64,000 bases of DNA from Thermostichus lividus PCC 6715 (GCF_002754935.1 NZ_CP018092.1:2393501-2457500), one strand, 5' to 3'; shown: positions 29,557 to 40,243, numbered from the stretch's first letter. The notes: generated by a model from the sequence alone, not told the origin. Numbers and translations: made by a program.

Positions 29557-30693
29557 TGCTCGCTCTGCCATGGGCACGTAGGCCTGCTGATGGGCACCGG
29601 TATAGATTTGGGTGGGACGGTAGATGCGATTAGTTTCCAATTGTTCTTTCCAGTGAGCTAGCCAGCCAGCCACCCGGGCGATCGCAAACACCGGCGTAAA
29701 CAAATCACTGGGAATCCCGAGGCGACGATAGACCAAGCCAGAGTAAAAGTCCACATTGGGATAAATCCCCTTATAGCTCAGGTACTCGCCCACCACCTCC
29801 TCCAGCTTCAGGGCAATCTCGTAGTAGCGATCGCCACCAAACTTATCAAACAACTGCTCCGCTAACTTTTGTAAAATCGTTGCCCGCGGATCCTTCACCT
29901 TATAGACACGATGGCCAAAGCCAGCAATTTTAATTTTATTGTCCACACACTTTTGCACATAGGGACGGACATTCTCAACACTGCCAATTTCCTCAAGCAT
30001 ATTGATCACATCCTCATTTGCCCCCCCATGCAACGGCCCTGCCAGCGTACCCACCGCCGATGCCACCACAGCGTATGGATCGGTGAGGGTTGAAGCCGTC
30101 ACCCGCGCCGAAAAGGTTGAGGCATTCATCGTATGCTCAGCATGCAGAATTAAGCAGATGTCAAACACCCGCGCCGCAAACGGATCAGGCCGTTGCTCAT
30201 TGAGCATGTAGAGAAAATTAGCCGCATAATCTAGCTCATCGCAGGGCATCACCGGGTCATTTCCCTTGCGGATCAGCTGGAAAGCTGCCACCATCGTTGG
30301 GATTTTAGCTAACAGACGAATGACTGCCGCGCGGATATAGGCCGGATCATCCAGTGCTCGCCGCGAGTAAAACAGCCCTAAAGCTCCTGCTGAGGCTTGC
30401 AGCGCATCCATCGGGTGGCCACTATCTGGAAAACACTTCATCATATCGCGGATGCGGTACTTAACGCGGCGATGGTAGGTGATATCGTGCTCAAACGCCG
30501 CCAACTCCTCCTGAGTCGGCCAATACCCCCAGATCAACAGGAAAGAGGTTTCCAGAAACGTACTTTTTTCCGCCAGTTCTTCAATAGGGACACCGCGATA
30601 TTCAAGAATACCCGCTTGGCCATCCACATAGCTAATAGCCGATTGGGCAACGGGAATACCGTCAAGACCGGGACTAAATTCACAAGCAACCAT
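29548..30693 (-). CDS. gltA: Citrate synthase
   Basis: The 381-residue protein is of the shorter, Gram-positive/archaeal-like type II class rather than the 430-residue E. coli form. Catalytic regions present are LHAEHTMNAST (His), GPLHGGANEDV (His) and the AGFGHRVYK segment with the citrate-binding residues. It condenses oxaloacetate with acetyl-CoA. It has a separate promoter region toward chlB (196 bp, divergent). Confidence 0.95.
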   Translation of the reverse strand: MVACEFSPGLDGIPVAQSAISYVDGQAGILEYRGVPIEELAEKSTFLETSFLLIWGYWPTQEELAAFEHDITYHRRVKYRIRDMMKCFPDSGHPMDALQASAGALGLFYSRRALDDPAYIRAAVIRLLAKIPTMVAAFQLIRKGNDPVMPCDELDYAANFLYMLNEQRPDPFAARVFDICLILHAEHTMNASTFSARVTASTLTDPYAVVASAVGTLAGPLHGGANEDVINMLEEIGSVENVRPYVQKCVDNKIKIAGFGHRVYKVKDPRATILQKLAEQLFDKFGGDRYYEIALKLEEVVGEYLSYKGIYPNVDFYSGLVYRRLGIPSDLFTPVFAIARVAGWLAHWKEQLETNRIYRPTQIYTGAHQQAYVPMAERASR

Positions 30694-30889
30694 GCTGGGG
30701 TGTCCTTAGTGGCAACAAATCTCTATCAATTCTAGGAGACAGTGGGGAAATGATGTTTGTATGTTAAGCTGCACCCCCCCATTCCTCCAAACTTTTGCTA
30801 AGTTTTGCAGCGGACGAAAACGTCACTGTTACGATCGCTAGTCAGAGGCTCGTTGCCCCTGCCTACCCTCACACCAAGGACTGTCACCT

Positions 30890-32416
30890 ATGAAACTTGC
30901 CTACTGGATGTACGCTGGGCCTGCTCACATCGGCACCCTCCGCATTGCCAGTTCATTTCAGAACGTCCATGGCATTATGCACGCCCCCCTTGGTGACGAC
31001 TACTTCAACGTCATGCGATCCATGCTCGAGCGGGAGCGCGACTTTACCCCCGTTACCGCCAGTATCGTAGATCGCCACGTCTTAGCCCGCGGCTCCCAAG
31101 AAAAAGTCGTCGATAACATTACCCGCAAAGACAGCGAAGAGCATCCTGATTTAATTGTTTTAACCCCCACCTGTACCTCCAGCATTCTTCAAGAAGACCT
31201 ACAAAACTTTGTCCAGCGCGCCAGCCTGAGTACCACTGCCGATGTCATTTTGGCGGATGTTAACCACTACCGCGTCAATGAACTCCAAGCCGCCGATCGC
31301 ACCCTCGATCAGATTGTTCAGTTCTATATCGAAAAAGCCCGCCGTCAGGGTACCCTCAGCACAACCAAAACCCCAACCCCCAGCGTTAATATTATTGGCC
31401 TCACCACCCTAGGCTTCCACAACCAGCACGACTGCCGCGAACTCAAACACCTCATGGCCGATTTGGGGATTCAAGTGAACCTTGTCCTGCCAGCCGGTGC
31501 CTCGGTACACGACTTAGCGCGGCTGCCTCAGGCCTGGTTTAACCTTGTGCCCTACCGAGAAATTGGCGGCCTCAGTGCCCAGTACCTTGCCAATGAATTT
31601 GGGATGCCCAGCGTCACCATCACACCGATGGGCGTGATAGAAACCGCTCGCTGCATTCGCGCCATCCAATCCGTCCTCAACGAGCAAGGGGCAGATGTCA
31701 ACTATGAACCCCTGATTGAGCACCAGACCCGTGACGTTTCCCAAGCTGCTTGGTTTTCTCGCTCCATTGACTGCCAAAATCTCACCGGCAAAAAAGCCGT
31801 CGTCTTTGGGGACAACACCCATGCGGCTGCCATGACCAAAATCCTGACCCGAGAAATGGGAATTCATGTGGTGTGGGCAGGCACCTACTGCAAGTACGAT
31901 GCCGACTGGTTTCGCACAGAAGTGACTGGCCTGTGCGACGAGGTGCTGATTACCGACGACCACACCGTTGTGGGTGATGCCATTGCCCGCGTTGAACCGG
32001 CTGCCATCTTTGGCACCCAAATGGAACGCCACGTTGGCAAACGCCTCAATATTCCCTGCGGAGTCATTGCCGCGCCCATCCATATTCAGGACTTTCCAGT
32101 GGGCTATCGTCCCTTTTTGGGGTACGAAGGCACCAATCAACTGGTGGACTTAATTTATAACTCCTTTACCCTCGGCATGGAAGACCACCTCTTAGAAATC
32201 TTTGGCGGTCACGACACCAAAGAAGTGATTCATAAAGGCTTGTCGGCAGCAACAGATTTGACTTGGACAACGGATGGCTTAGCGGAACTGAATAAAATCC
32301 CCGGATTTGTTCGCGGTAAAGTCAAGCGCAACACCGAAAAATTTGCCAGGGAGCAGGGCATCACCGAGATCACCGTGGAGGTACTCTATGCGGCCAAGGA
32401 AGCGGTTGGCGCGTAG
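30890..32416 (+). CDS. chlB: Light-independent protochlorophyllide reductase subunit B
   Basis: The 508-residue protein is a full-length ChlB, related to nitrogenase NifK. Conserved blocks include the N-terminus [21 protein letters not shown] and the substrate/cluster segment [13 protein letters not shown]. With ChlN it forms the catalytic component of the dark-operative enzyme, which receives electrons from the ChlL iron protein. chlN and chlL are not nearby, as is common in cyanobacteria where chlB is separate. The start ATG follows GGACTGTCACCT, a weak ribosome site. Confidence 0.97.
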   Translation: MKLAYWMYAGPAHIGTLRIASSFQNVHGIMHAPLGDDYFNVMRSMLERERDFTPVTASIVDRHVLARGSQEKVVDNITRKDSEEHPDLIVLTPTCTSSILQEDLQNFVQRASLSTTADVILADVNHYRVNELQAADRTLDQIVQFYIEKARRQGTLSTTKTPTPSVNIIGLTTLGFHNQHDCRELKHLMADLGIQVNLVLPAGASVHDLARLPQAWFNLVPYREIGGLSAQYLANEFGMPSVTITPMGVIETARCIRAIQSVLNEQGADVNYEPLIEHQTRDVSQAAWFSRSIDCQNLTGKKAVVFGDNTHAAAMTKILTREMGIHVVWAGTYCKYDADWFRTEVTGLCDEVLITDDHTVVGDAIARVEPAAIFGTQMERHVGKRLNIPCGVIAAPIHIQDFPVGYRPFLGYEGTNQLVDLIYNSFTLGMEDHLLEIFGGHDTKEVIHKGLSAATDLTWTTDGLAELNKIPGFVRGKVKRNTEKFAREQGITEITVEVLYAAKEAVGA

Positions 32417-32549
32417 CCTGCCCGCAAGCTAGTCTTTAGGGCGTATGTTCCCTCGGTAGTCCTGCAAAGAAGGGAGATGACCTAGCCTTGCCCTTTGTAG
32501 CAGAACAGTGTCACCATGATCGGTAATAGAACCGTAAAAGATAAGTACT

Positions 32550-34406
32550 ATGGCCATCAAAAACTCTCCCGAAGTTCCCCGTAGCCGTTGGATTGGCAAT
32601 GTACTGCTCCTACTGGGGTTTGGTTTTTTATTGATTAATCTGTTCTTCCCACAACTATTTTCACCGCGCCCTCCCCAAGTGCCCTACAGCATGTTCATCC
32701 ATCAGGTCCAAGAAGGGGAGGTGCAACGCGCCTACGTTAGTCAAAACGAGATTCTCTACCAATTAAAGCCTGAGGGAGACAAGCCACCCCAAGTTTTGTC
32801 CACCACACCCATCTTTGATTTAGAACTGCCAAAACTTCTAGAGTCTCAAGGGGTAGAATTTGCTGCTGCACCGCCACCAAAAAACAACTGGATTTTTAAC
32901 ATCTTGGGGTGGGTGATTCCACCAATTGTGTTTGTGCTAATTTTTCAGTTTTTTGCCAATCGGCAAGCGGGGGGAGGTGCCCAAGGTGTGCTCTCCATCA
33001 GCAAAAGTCGCGCCAAAGTCTATGTACAGGGGGATAACGTCAAGATTGGCTTCGACGATGTGGCGGGTGTTGAAGAGGCAAAAACAGAACTGGTGGAAAT
33101 CGTTGATTTCCTCAAAAATCCCCAGCGCTACATCCAGATTGGTGCCCGGATTCCCAAGGGGGTATTGCTGGTAGGACCACCGGGAACGGGTAAAACCCTG
33201 TTGGCCAAAGCCGTTGCGGGGGAGGCTAATGTACCCTTTTTCTCGATTTCTGGCTCTGAATTTGTGGAATTATTTGTGGGTGTGGGGTCAGCGCGGGTGC
33301 GGGATTTGTTTGAGCAGGCCAAGAAACAAGCCCCTTGTATTGTCTTCATTGATGAACTGGATGCCATTGGTAAGTCCCGCTCCAGCAGCGGTTTCTATGG
33401 TGGCAACGATGAGCGCGAGCAAACCCTCAACCAGTTACTAACAGAAATGGATGGCTTTAATGCTGCGGAGGCGACGGTCATTGTGCTGGCGGCAACGAAC
33501 CGACCTGAAAGCTTAGACCCAGCGTTGCTGCGCCCGGGTCGCTTTGATCGTCAAGTACTCGTCGATCGCCCCGATCTCAGTGGCCGGGAAGCAATTCTCA
33601 AAATCCATGCCAAAAAAGTCAAATTATCCCCCAGTGTTGATCTACGGGCTATTGCCACCCGGACACCGGGCTTTGCGGGGGCAGACTTGGCCAACCTAGT
33701 GAATGAAGCTGCCTTGCTGGCGGCTCGCAATCACCGCGAATATGTTGAGCAACAGGACTTTGCTGAAGCCATTGAACGCATTGTTGCGGGCTTAGAGAAG
33801 AAAAGTCGCGTCCTCAGTGACAAAGAAAAAGAAATTGTTGCCTACCATGAAGTGGGGCATGCCTTGGTGGGCTATGTCTTGCCGGGGAGTGGTCGGGTTG
33901 AAAAAATCTCTATTGTGCCGCGGGGGATGGCAGCCTTGGGCTATACCTTACAGCTGCCGACGGAAGACCGGTTCTTACTCGACGAGAAAGAGCTTCGCGG
34001 TCAAATTGCTACACTGCTGGGGGGGCGATCGGCAGAAGAAATTATCTTTGGCAGTGTGACAACTGGAGCAGCCAACGATCTCCAACGTGCCACCGACCTC
34101 GCCGAGCGCATGGTTCGTAGCTATGGCATGAGTAAAGTATTAGGTCCCCTTGCCTTTGAAGAGCAGCGGGCCAACTTTCTTGGGAACGGGGCAATGCTGC
34201 GTACTGTCAGTGAGGAAACAGCCCGAGCCATTGACCGGGAAGTCAAAGATATTGTGGAAACGGCTCATCAGCAGGCTCTAGAGATCCTAAAGGCAAACCG
34301 CGATCTCCTAGAACGAATTGCTAAGGTACTCCTTGAAAAAGAGGTTGTTGAGGGGGCAGAACTCCACGAGCTACTCGCAGAGGTCAAAAACCCGGTTGCA
34401 GCCTAA
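32550..34406 (+). CDS. ftsH: ATP-dependent zinc metalloprotease FtsH
   Basis: The 618-residue protein has two N-terminal membrane spans (about 17-37 and 112-135) around a lumenal/periplasmic domain. The AAA module has Walker A GPPGTGKT and the second region of homology. The protease domain has the zinc motif HEVGH. FtsH hexamers in thylakoids remove damaged proteins, notably D1, so it suits the photosystem II genes here. Which of the several cyanobacterial FtsH paralogues it is cannot be told from the window. Confidence 0.96.
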   Translation: MAIKNSPEVPRSRWIGNVLLLLGFGFLLINLFFPQLFSPRPPQVPYSMFIHQVQEGEVQRAYVSQNEILYQLKPEGDKPPQVLSTTPIFDLELPKLLESQGVEFAAAPPPKNNWIFNILGWVIPPIVFVLIFQFFANRQAGGGAQGVLSISKSRAKVYVQGDNVKIGFDDVAGVEEAKTELVEIVDFLKNPQRYIQIGARIPKGVLLVGPPGTGKTLLAKAVAGEANVPFFSISGSEFVELFVGVGSARVRDLFEQAKKQAPCIVFIDELDAIGKSRSSSGFYGGNDEREQTLNQLLTEMDGFNAAEATVIVLAATNRPESLDPALLRPGRFDRQVLVDRPDLSGREAILKIHAKKVKLSPSVDLRAIATRTPGFAGADLANLVNEAALLAARNHREYVEQQDFAEAIERIVAGLEKKSRVLSDKEKEIVAYHEVGHALVGYVLPGSGRVEKISIVPRGMAALGYTLQLPTEDRFLLDEKELRGQIATLLGGRSAEEIIFGSVTTGAANDLQRATDLAERMVRSYGMSKVLGPLAFEEQRANFLGNGAMLRTVSEETARAIDREVKDIVETAHQQALEILKANRDLLERIAKVLLEKEVVEGAELHELLAEVKNPVAA

Positions 34407-34739
34407 GGGCAGGGAGCATCAGGTGACGCTGAAACCATCCTACTGGCCTTATCAGGGTATTTTTCAATGATCAAATAAAAAACTCGCCCCTTGTGAATCG
34501 CGTCAAATTAGCTTAGGGTGGGTAAGCGTAGCGATATGAGTATGCATAAATACCTAATTCGCTCTCCTAGAGCATTGCCGCTGCATAGTCTCTGGTCTGG
34601 CTCGATACCATCTTGTAGTCATTCCCTGCTGCTGGCAGGGCTAACGTTGGAGTTGTCGAGGAATGAACCGTGCCACCGCTCCCTGTATTCCTCTAATGAG
34701 GGGTAAGACCAAGATTGAACTAAACCAATAGGAGACAGT
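34407..34739. other. Intergenic region without a supported gene
   Basis: This 333-bp gap between ftsH and the Tic22-like gene has one plus-strand reading frame of 62 codons (34518-34706). Its composition does not look coding and I reject it. There is an imperfect G/C repeat (CCCTGCTGCTGGCAGGG, 34624-34640) that could form a short hairpin, and a TAGGAGAC ribosome site for the downstream ATG. I see no tRNA, riboswitch or insertion element. Confidence 0.4.
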
Positions 34740-35570
34740 ATGAAAACATTAGCACGCTTGGGCGTTTTGGCAGGGCTGATGAGTAGTTTGTGGCTGGCAC
34801 CAGCCATGGGCGGTTACCACGTGGCCACTGCCTTGCCCGAAGAACAAGTGCTGCGGATTTTAAATAATGTTCCCGTTTTCATGATTACCAACGATAAAGG
34901 GGAACCCCTCACCTTTGAGATTCCTAATCCTCAGGATCAAAGTAAAAAAGTTCAGGTGTTTACTTTCTTTATTAATCAACAGGATGCTCAAACGGCACTC
35001 AATACCATCAAGACCCAGCAACCGGACGTGGGTCGTGTCGCGCGAGTTTCAGCAGCAGCGCTCAGTGGCGCTCTGAAAATTGCGATTGAAAGCCAAAAGA
35101 ACCCTGCGGTCGGGGTGGATATTATTCCCTCCAGTCAGCAACTTCAAGCCGCTGTGGATATGCTCAAAAAAAGTGGTGATCTGGTCGAGCGGGATGGGCG
35201 TATTCTCACCAAGAATGGGCAGCCGTTTGCTGGGGGAACACCGTTATTCTTTTTAGCCGATACCAAGACTGGCAACCCAATTGCAGTGGAAGCTCAGGTG
35301 CGGGAAAATGGCCAAACCCGCACGCAGCGGTTTATTCCCTTTTACTTTGATAATGCTCAACTGCAACGAGAGGTGGATCAAGCGCGGCAGAAACGACCCG
35401 AGCTTGCGCGGGATACAGGCATTCGGGTGATTATGCTAGACAGCTTGGTCTCGACGATGCTCTCGAGTAATGATCCGGTGGCGGGGCAAATTCAACTGAT
35501 TCAAACCCCTGATGCGATCCAGTTTGCGGTGCAACAGCAAGGGGGCAGCAACCAAGCGGGAAATCGCTAG
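34740..35570 (+). CDS. Tic22-like protein
   Basis: This 276-residue protein begins with a signal peptide (residues 1-24, ending LAPAMGG). The mature part matches the Tic22 family: an N-terminal LPEEQVLRILNNVPVFMITN, the central VFTFFINQQDAQTAL, and a second half-repeat with GTPLFFLADTKTGNPI. In chloroplasts Tic22 is an intermembrane-space import factor; the cyanobacterial protein is periplasmic/lumenal and linked to outer-membrane biogenesis. The next gene starts 9 bp downstream. Confidence 0.88.
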   Translation: MKTLARLGVLAGLMSSLWLAPAMGGYHVATALPEEQVLRILNNVPVFMITNDKGEPLTFEIPNPQDQSKKVQVFTFFINQQDAQTALNTIKTQQPDVGRVARVSAAALSGALKIAIESQKNPAVGVDIIPSSQQLQAAVDMLKKSGDLVERDGRILTKNGQPFAGGTPLFFLADTKTGNPIAVEAQVRENGQTRTQRFIPFYFDNAQLQREVDQARQKRPELARDTGIRVIMLDSLVSTMLSSNDPVAGQIQLIQTPDAIQFAVQQQGGSNQAGNR

Positions 35571-35579
35571 GACAAGCTC

Positions 35580-36686
35580 ATGCCCTTGCCGCGCTTTTGG
35601 CTAGGTTGTATTGGTTGCGTCCTTTTGGTCAGTCTGCTGTGGGGGTGTGCATTGCCCCAGGTGCGGGCTGAAGATCGGCTCTTTTTGAATGTTACTGTTG
35701 AGTACCGTGGCGAACTTAGCCTGCCTGCGGGTACCCTCGTTGACGGTACTGTGGTGGGGGGGATATCAGGGTTGACCTATGACCCCCAGCAACAGCAGTT
35801 TTATGCCATTAGCGACGATCGCCAGCAGCCACGCTTTTATGGGCTGGCGCTCTCCTTGCCGTCAGCGGTTTCTACCTACGAGGGAGCCATTGAGCCAAAG
35901 TTCGTGACCTTTTTGACGCAGGCCAACGGTGATCTGTATCCTGCCAATACGGCGGATACGGAGGGGATTGGCCTTACCCCTGACGGTCGTCTGATGATCA
36001 GTAGTGAAGGGGTGACTGCCACGAGCAGTTTGCCGTGGATTAAGGAGTTTGTCCTAAACGGTCAGCAAGAGCGGGCGTTACCGATTCCGGCCTATTATTT
36101 ACCAGAGGAGACAGGGCAAAAGGGCATTCGTAATAATCTTGGTTTTGAGGCACTCACCCTCTCCCCGACGGGCGATCGCCTCTTTGTCGGGGTCGAGTCT
36201 GCCCTTAGCCAAGACCTTCGCCCCAATCAGCCAATCTATTGTCGGCTGCTGCACTATTTGCGGGGGGATGTGCTGCCAGTGCTGTTAGCGGAGCATGTGT
36301 ACCCCCTTGATCCGGCTCCAGCGGGGTCAATTGCCAATGGCTTGGTGGAGCTGCTGGCACTGGATAATGGTGGCCATTTTCTCAGCTTGGAGCGCACCTA
36401 CAGCCCCCAGAATGGCTATGGCATCAAACTCTTTGAAATGTCCCTTGCGGGAGCCACCGATACCCTCGGCATGGCCATATTGCCTGTAGATTTACCATCG
36501 CTGCAGCCGGTGCGCAAACGCTTAATCCTAGACTTGACGACCTTGGGAATACCATTAACCAATCTTGAAGGGATGGCCTTGGGATATCCCTTTGCCGATG
36601 GATCGCGATCGCTATGGATCATTGGCGACAATGATTTTGATGCTCAGATTCCTACCCAAGCATTGGTATTTCGAGTGCAATTTTGA
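35580..36686 (+). CDS. Exported phytase-like/esterase-like protein
   Basis: The 368-residue protein has an N-terminal signal with a possible lipobox (LLWGCA), so it may be a lipoprotein. The mature sequence fits the esterase-like family of phytase-type beta-propellers: SGLTYDPQQQQFYAISDDR, TEGIGLTPDGRLMISSEG, and GDNDFD near the end. These acidic motifs bind metal in related propellers. Activity is not proven for the family. It is probably cotranscribed with the Tic22-like gene. Confidence 0.82.
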   Translation: MPLPRFWLGCIGCVLLVSLLWGCALPQVRAEDRLFLNVTVEYRGELSLPAGTLVDGTVVGGISGLTYDPQQQQFYAISDDRQQPRFYGLALSLPSAVSTYEGAIEPKFVTFLTQANGDLYPANTADTEGIGLTPDGRLMISSEGVTATSSLPWIKEFVLNGQQERALPIPAYYLPEETGQKGIRNNLGFEALTLSPTGDRLFVGVESALSQDLRPNQPIYCRLLHYLRGDVLPVLLAEHVYPLDPAPAGSIANGLVELLALDNGGHFLSLERTYSPQNGYGIKLFEMSLAGATDTLGMAILPVDLPSLQPVRKRLILDLTTLGIPLTNLEGMALGYPFADGSRSLWIIGDNDFDAQIPTQALVFRVQF

Positions 36687-36940
36687 AAAGCCATTTGAAC
36701 ACCGAGGCAGCAGTTTCCTGTGGCTGTTAATTCAGCTCAAGTTGAACAATTGTAACGTTTGCGCCCACTCCCTGAGAGCGATCGCTAGAATTAGAAGTAA
36801 TTTTTGGTGTTTTCCATTTAGGGGCTGCCTGATACCCAAACGACGTGCGGTCGCGGGTAGCGATGCCTGACCTAGGGTAGCCTGAAATCCCGTATTGGTT
36901 ACGCTTTTGGTGTCTCATGTGGTAACGAGGGGTTGGAATT

Positions 36941-37105
36941 ATGCTACGTTTTATGAGTCTTCACTGGTCTAAACTCAGTGCTTTAGGCATTCTTTACTGT
37001 GTTTTGGCCGCTGGCCTAGGGTATCTTACGAACATGCAACTTGATGCTATGCAAGATCAAGCAACGGCCTTGCAATTGACCCACAGCCTGAACACCCTCG
37101 AGTAA
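36941..37105 (+). CDS. Small one-helix membrane protein, unknown function
   Basis: This 54-codon frame begins with ATG behind GAGGGG. It reads MLRFMSLHWSKLSALGILYC, then a hydrophobic stretch (residues about 13-28), and ends with a Gln-rich polar tail (AMQDQATALQLTHSLNTLE). The single helix with a polar C-terminus and the good ribosome site suggest a real small protein. It is convergent with the GntR gene 36 bp downstream. No family is recognised. Confidence 0.5.
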   Translation: MLRFMSLHWSKLSALGILYCVLAAGLGYLTNMQLDAMQDQATALQLTHSLNTLE

Positions 37106-37140
37106 CAGCCCGATCCAAGCTGTGGGGGCTACGGTTGCTT

Positions 37141-38148
37141 TCAAGACGCTTTGGCTTGCAGTGTTAAATCCTCAGTTAAGCCAATTTCCCGTTTGAGCAA
37201 CTCCACGGATCGTGGATCAATGTAACTCTCACAGCAGATCAGGCGTGGAATACGAATCAAATCATTCCGGGCAGCAGCAATGGCTTCCTTGACGCGATCC
37301 CCGCTGGCGCGATCGCTAATGATCGTATGCGCACGGTGGACAAGGGCATTCAATTTATAGCTATCGTTGACTTGGGCAGTGACCAGCAGTAGCTCTTCAC
37401 CGCGAAGGCTATGAATCATCACCTCCGCCACGCCGAGGGTGCCGGAACTGAGGCTGACCAAGCCAAGGCAGGATCCCTTGGGCAATTGCCGCACCACCTC
37501 AAGCTCCCGCTGATAGCTATAGATGTCAATGAAGAACACGCGCACATCCTTGTCGCGGGTAATGGCTTCCGTCATGCTGGCAAAATAGCGAACGGTAACT
37601 AGGGTTGCGGTATTCTCCGGTTGCAATGCCGTATCCAGTTCCTCTAGAAACACTAACTCCACAGGGATAGGCAGCAGTTGTTGTAGCTCCTGCACAATTA
37701 ACTCCCCTGCCCCTTGGTCATGGCGGGGGACGGTGACAATAACCCGCACTCCCGCTTTCTGGCGGGCATCAATTTCTGCTAAGAATAGCTCCCGAATTTG
37801 GCCGAGGGAGTAGCCCATGCCCAGAAGCGTGTCCATACTTTCTTGGACAATGCGGTGAACGGGCACCACTGCGGGTCGCCGCTGCCGGGGGCGGGTTTCT
37901 TCTTGGCCAAGGGCGCGCACATAAATGCCGGAACCCACTTGGGGAACAACCAGACCGGCGGCTTCAAGGCGTTCATAGACCTTGCTGATCGTATTACGGT
38001 GCAACCCAGTTTGCATGGCTAATTGTCGCGTGCTGGGCAGACGATACCCTGGCGGAAACTGGCGAGCGGCGATCGCAAAACTAATTTGGTTAAAAAGTTG
38101 GGTTGACGCAGGAATTTCGCTATCTGGTTGGATGTGGAACTGAATCAT
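37141..38148 (-). CDS. GntR-family transcriptional regulator with unassigned effector domain
   Basis: The 335-residue protein starts at ATG 38148, directly behind a strong GGAAGGGAG site. The N-terminal winged helix-turn-helix is clear: QLFNQISFAIAARQFPPGYRLPSTRQLAMQTGLHRNTISKVYERLEAAGLV. The remaining ~250 residues are not an aminotransferase (MocR) and do not show a UTRA signature. They include IVTVPRHDQGAGELIVQEL, which could be a Rossmann-like ligand domain. Its target may be the neighbouring hli gene (261 bp away, same strand), but I cannot support this from a site. Confidence 0.85.
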   Translation of the reverse strand: MIQFHIQPDSEIPASTQLFNQISFAIAARQFPPGYRLPSTRQLAMQTGLHRNTISKVYERLEAAGLVVPQVGSGIYVRALGQEETRPRQRRPAVVPVHRIVQESMDTLLGMGYSLGQIRELFLAEIDARQKAGVRVIVTVPRHDQGAGELIVQELQQLLPIPVELVFLEELDTALQPENTATLVTVRYFASMTEAITRDKDVRVFFIDIYSYQRELEVVRQLPKGSCLGLVSLSSGTLGVAEVMIHSLRGEELLLVTAQVNDSYKLNALVHRAHTIISDRASGDRVKEAIAAARNDLIRIPRLICCESYIDPRSVELLKREIGLTEDLTLQAKAS

Positions 38149-38339
38149 AATCTCCCTTCCGCCGTTCAAGAACTGTCCTACGAGGATACGCACCCCGTGC
38201 TAGAGCTATGCCAGATGCAAAACCTACCCCTAATGGCTGCATAAACCGTCACAATCGATAAGTAATTTTACCGCACGTTCTGCCGCTTGCCGTGGAGACT
38301 GGCCCATGCCAACCAGTCCTGCCAGCCCTCGCAACAAGC

Positions 38340-38372
38340 ACAAAAAAAAGAGGCCATTGCTGACCCCTCAAG
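38340..38372 (-). terminator. Possible terminator downstream of hli
   Basis: On the minus strand GAGGGGTCAGCAATGGCCTC is followed by eight T residues. The stem is short (four base pairs), but the T tract and the position, 38 bp past the hli stop, suggest an intrinsic terminator. Confidence 0.45.
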
Positions 38373-38409
38373 ACACTTTGACCGCTGAAAATTGGGAGAG
38401 AGTTAAGGT

Positions 38410-38580
38410 CTAGAGCAGACCCCAGAAATGAAGCACGCCTTGTTTGGTGATCAATTCTGTTAAAAGGGCAGCCACAAAGCCAATCATGGCAAGGCGGCCA
38501 TTCCAAATTTCGGCTTGGGGCGTAAACCCAAACACCCATGCATTGCGATCCTCTGACTTGATGGTTTTGGTATCTTCCAT
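38410..38580 (-). CDS. hli: High light-inducible protein (Hlip/SCP)
   Basis: The 56-residue protein has one membrane helix and the chlorophyll-binding motif EIWNGRLAMIGFVAA, in which Glu-Asn-Arg are the conserved ligands of the LHC superfamily. The start is ATG 38580 behind AGGAG; the longer open frame to 38703 is untranslated leader. Hlips bind chlorophyll and carotenoid and protect photosystem II assembly under stress, which fits the psb genes around it. A possible terminator follows at about 38372. Confidence 0.93.
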   Translation of the reverse strand: MEDTKTIKSEDRNAWVFGFTPQAEIWNGRLAMIGFVAALLTELITKQGVLHFWGLL

Positions 38581-38695
38581 GGTTTTGACTCCTGATCGAA
38601 CCCTGTAATCCCAATGTAACAATTCTTTACCGATTGTGCAATATCTCTTAATATATTTTTCTCTATTGCTAGCCAAGAGGCGATCGCCCTTAGGC

Positions 38696-40243
38696 TTAGT
38701 CAATCATGGCAGCAGTTTTCACAGTTTCTAGCTTGGTGAGAATTTGCGGCTTGTAGTTCTCAAACTCTGCCTTGAGCAGGTTGCGGCTAATGACCGCTGA
38801 GGCTGACGAGGGTAGGTTTTTACTGGTTTCCACCCAATCGCGCAGCAGTTGTCGTTGAAAGGTGGCAATGGTAAAGTTCCGCACATTGATGCAGTGCAAG
38901 GGATCTTCAAGGGAGAAGAACAGCAGCGGATAGTACCCCGTTTCCGAGAGCAGTAGGCATAGCTCTTGGTTGCGGGGCAGCTTCATATCGAGATAGCAGG
39001 GGAGCCAACGGGGGCCTTGCTTTGGATCGTAGATAGCGGTAATCCAGAGGATCATCGGATGCGGGCTAGTTGTAAACAGAAATTGGTTATAGCGAATATT
39101 AAGCATCCGCCGATCAATTTCTGCCCGCGGGAGCATCACCCAAAGGCTCGCCGCTGATTCCCGCTGGGCATACAGAGGGGCGGGAAAGACAATTTCAGCA
39201 ACGGGTTTGTCACTGGGCCACGTACTTTGCCAGCACGCCTCTTCTACCGTAGCAAGGGCAATAGGTAACTCTGGGGGAGCACTAGGTTGAGAGGTTTTAG
39301 CCGCAACTGGCTCACTTCCGGGCTGGGTGATGCGGCTAATCCCAAGCTGTTCCTCAATGCTACTCACCGTTTGGATAATTTCCGCTGTGGTTTGGGGGCG
39401 CTCTCCCGGAGATTTGGCCATGCAGGACATGATCAACTCTTCGAGGGCTGGCGGTACGTAGAGTCCGGGGCTGGCCACATGAAAAGGTACGGGTTTTTGG
39501 AAATGGTGGGCTTTGAACCAACTGCCGATGGAGTGGGTTTCGGCTTGGATCGGCATTTTGCCGGTCAGTAGCTCGTACATGGTAATGCCTAGGCTATAGA
39601 TGTCGGAGCGGTGATCTAATTCCCGGCCTTCAATTTGCTCAGGAGAGCAGTAAGCAAGGGTGCCCATAAAGGAGGAGGTTTGCCCCTGCTCTGAAATATC
39701 GCCTAAAAACTTGGCAATGCCAAAGTCCAGCACCTTGGCCAGTTCACCCATGGTGCCATCGTTGATGACAAGCACATTACTGGGCTTGATGTCACGGTGG
39801 ATGATAGGGCATTTTTGGCCTTCGATGATGACTCCTTCGTGAGCCACCTGTAGCCCAAGGCAAATGTGCCGCGCAATACGCAGAAAGCGAGCCAGCGGCA
39901 GTGGTTCCTCCAGTAAGAGATCACTCAGGTTATCTCCTTCTAAAAATTCCATCACATAGAAGGGAACCTCTTCGTTATTCATACCGTAGTCGAGAACGCG
40001 AACGACGTGCATGGTTTTTTGCCCCAAGAGAGCACCCGCTCGCGCTTCTTGGGCAAATCGGGTTTTCATGCGGTCGTTCAGTAGGGTTTGTGCCAAAAAT
40101 TTGACGGCAACAGGCACACCGCCTAACAGCACGTCTTCAGCGCGATAAACGCGTCCCATGGAACCTTTGCCAATGAGTTCGGTAAGGCGATACCGATTCA
40201 TGAGGGTTTGGCCAATGTTGTCGTCGCGGTACTGGTCTGACAT
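38696..40243 (-). CDS. Serine/threonine protein kinase (PknB/Hanks type)
   Basis: The 515-residue protein has an N-terminal kinase domain (about 18-290): glycine loop GKGSMGRVYR, Lys in VAVKFL, catalytic loop HRDIKPSN, DFG motif and the P+1 region CSPEQIEG. After a low-complexity linker, residues about 330-515 form a C-terminal domain that I do not recognise. It has no membrane helix, so the kinase is cytoplasmic. The gene lies 103 bp downstream of the 40347-40874 gene on the same strand. Confidence 0.92.
   Translation of the reverse strand: MSDQYRDDNIGQTLMNRYRLTELIGKGSMGRVYRAEDVLLGGVPVAVKFLAQTLLNDRMKTRFAQEARAGALLGQKTMHVVRVLDYGMNNEEVPFYVMEFLEGDNLSDLLLEEPLPLARFLRIARHICLGLQVAHEGVIIEGQKCPIIHRDIKPSNVLVINDGTMGELAKVLDFGIAKFLGDISEQGQTSSFMGTLAYCSPEQIEGRELDHRSDIYSLGITMYELLTGKMPIQAETHSIGSWFKAHHFQKPVPFHVASPGLYVPPALEELIMSCMAKSPGERPQTTAEIIQTVSSIEEQLGISRITQPGSEPVAAKTSQPSAPPELPIALATVEEACWQSTWPSDKPVAEIVFPAPLYAQRESAASLWVMLPRAEIDRRMLNIRYNQFLFTTSPHPMILWITAIYDPKQGPRWLPCYLDMKLPRNQELCLLLSETGYYPLLFFSLEDPLHCINVRNFTIATFQRQLLRDWVETSKNLPSSASAVISRNLLKAEFENYKPQILTKLETVKTAAMID

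Noticed and set aside
31514..32140. 208-codon minus-strand frame inside chlB
   Set aside because: It lies wholly antisense to an intact conserved gene; its residues look like a shadow reading.
34518..34706. 62-codon frame between ftsH and the Tic22-like gene
   Set aside because: It has no ribosome site, no recognisable protein features, and a composition unlike neighbouring coding DNA.
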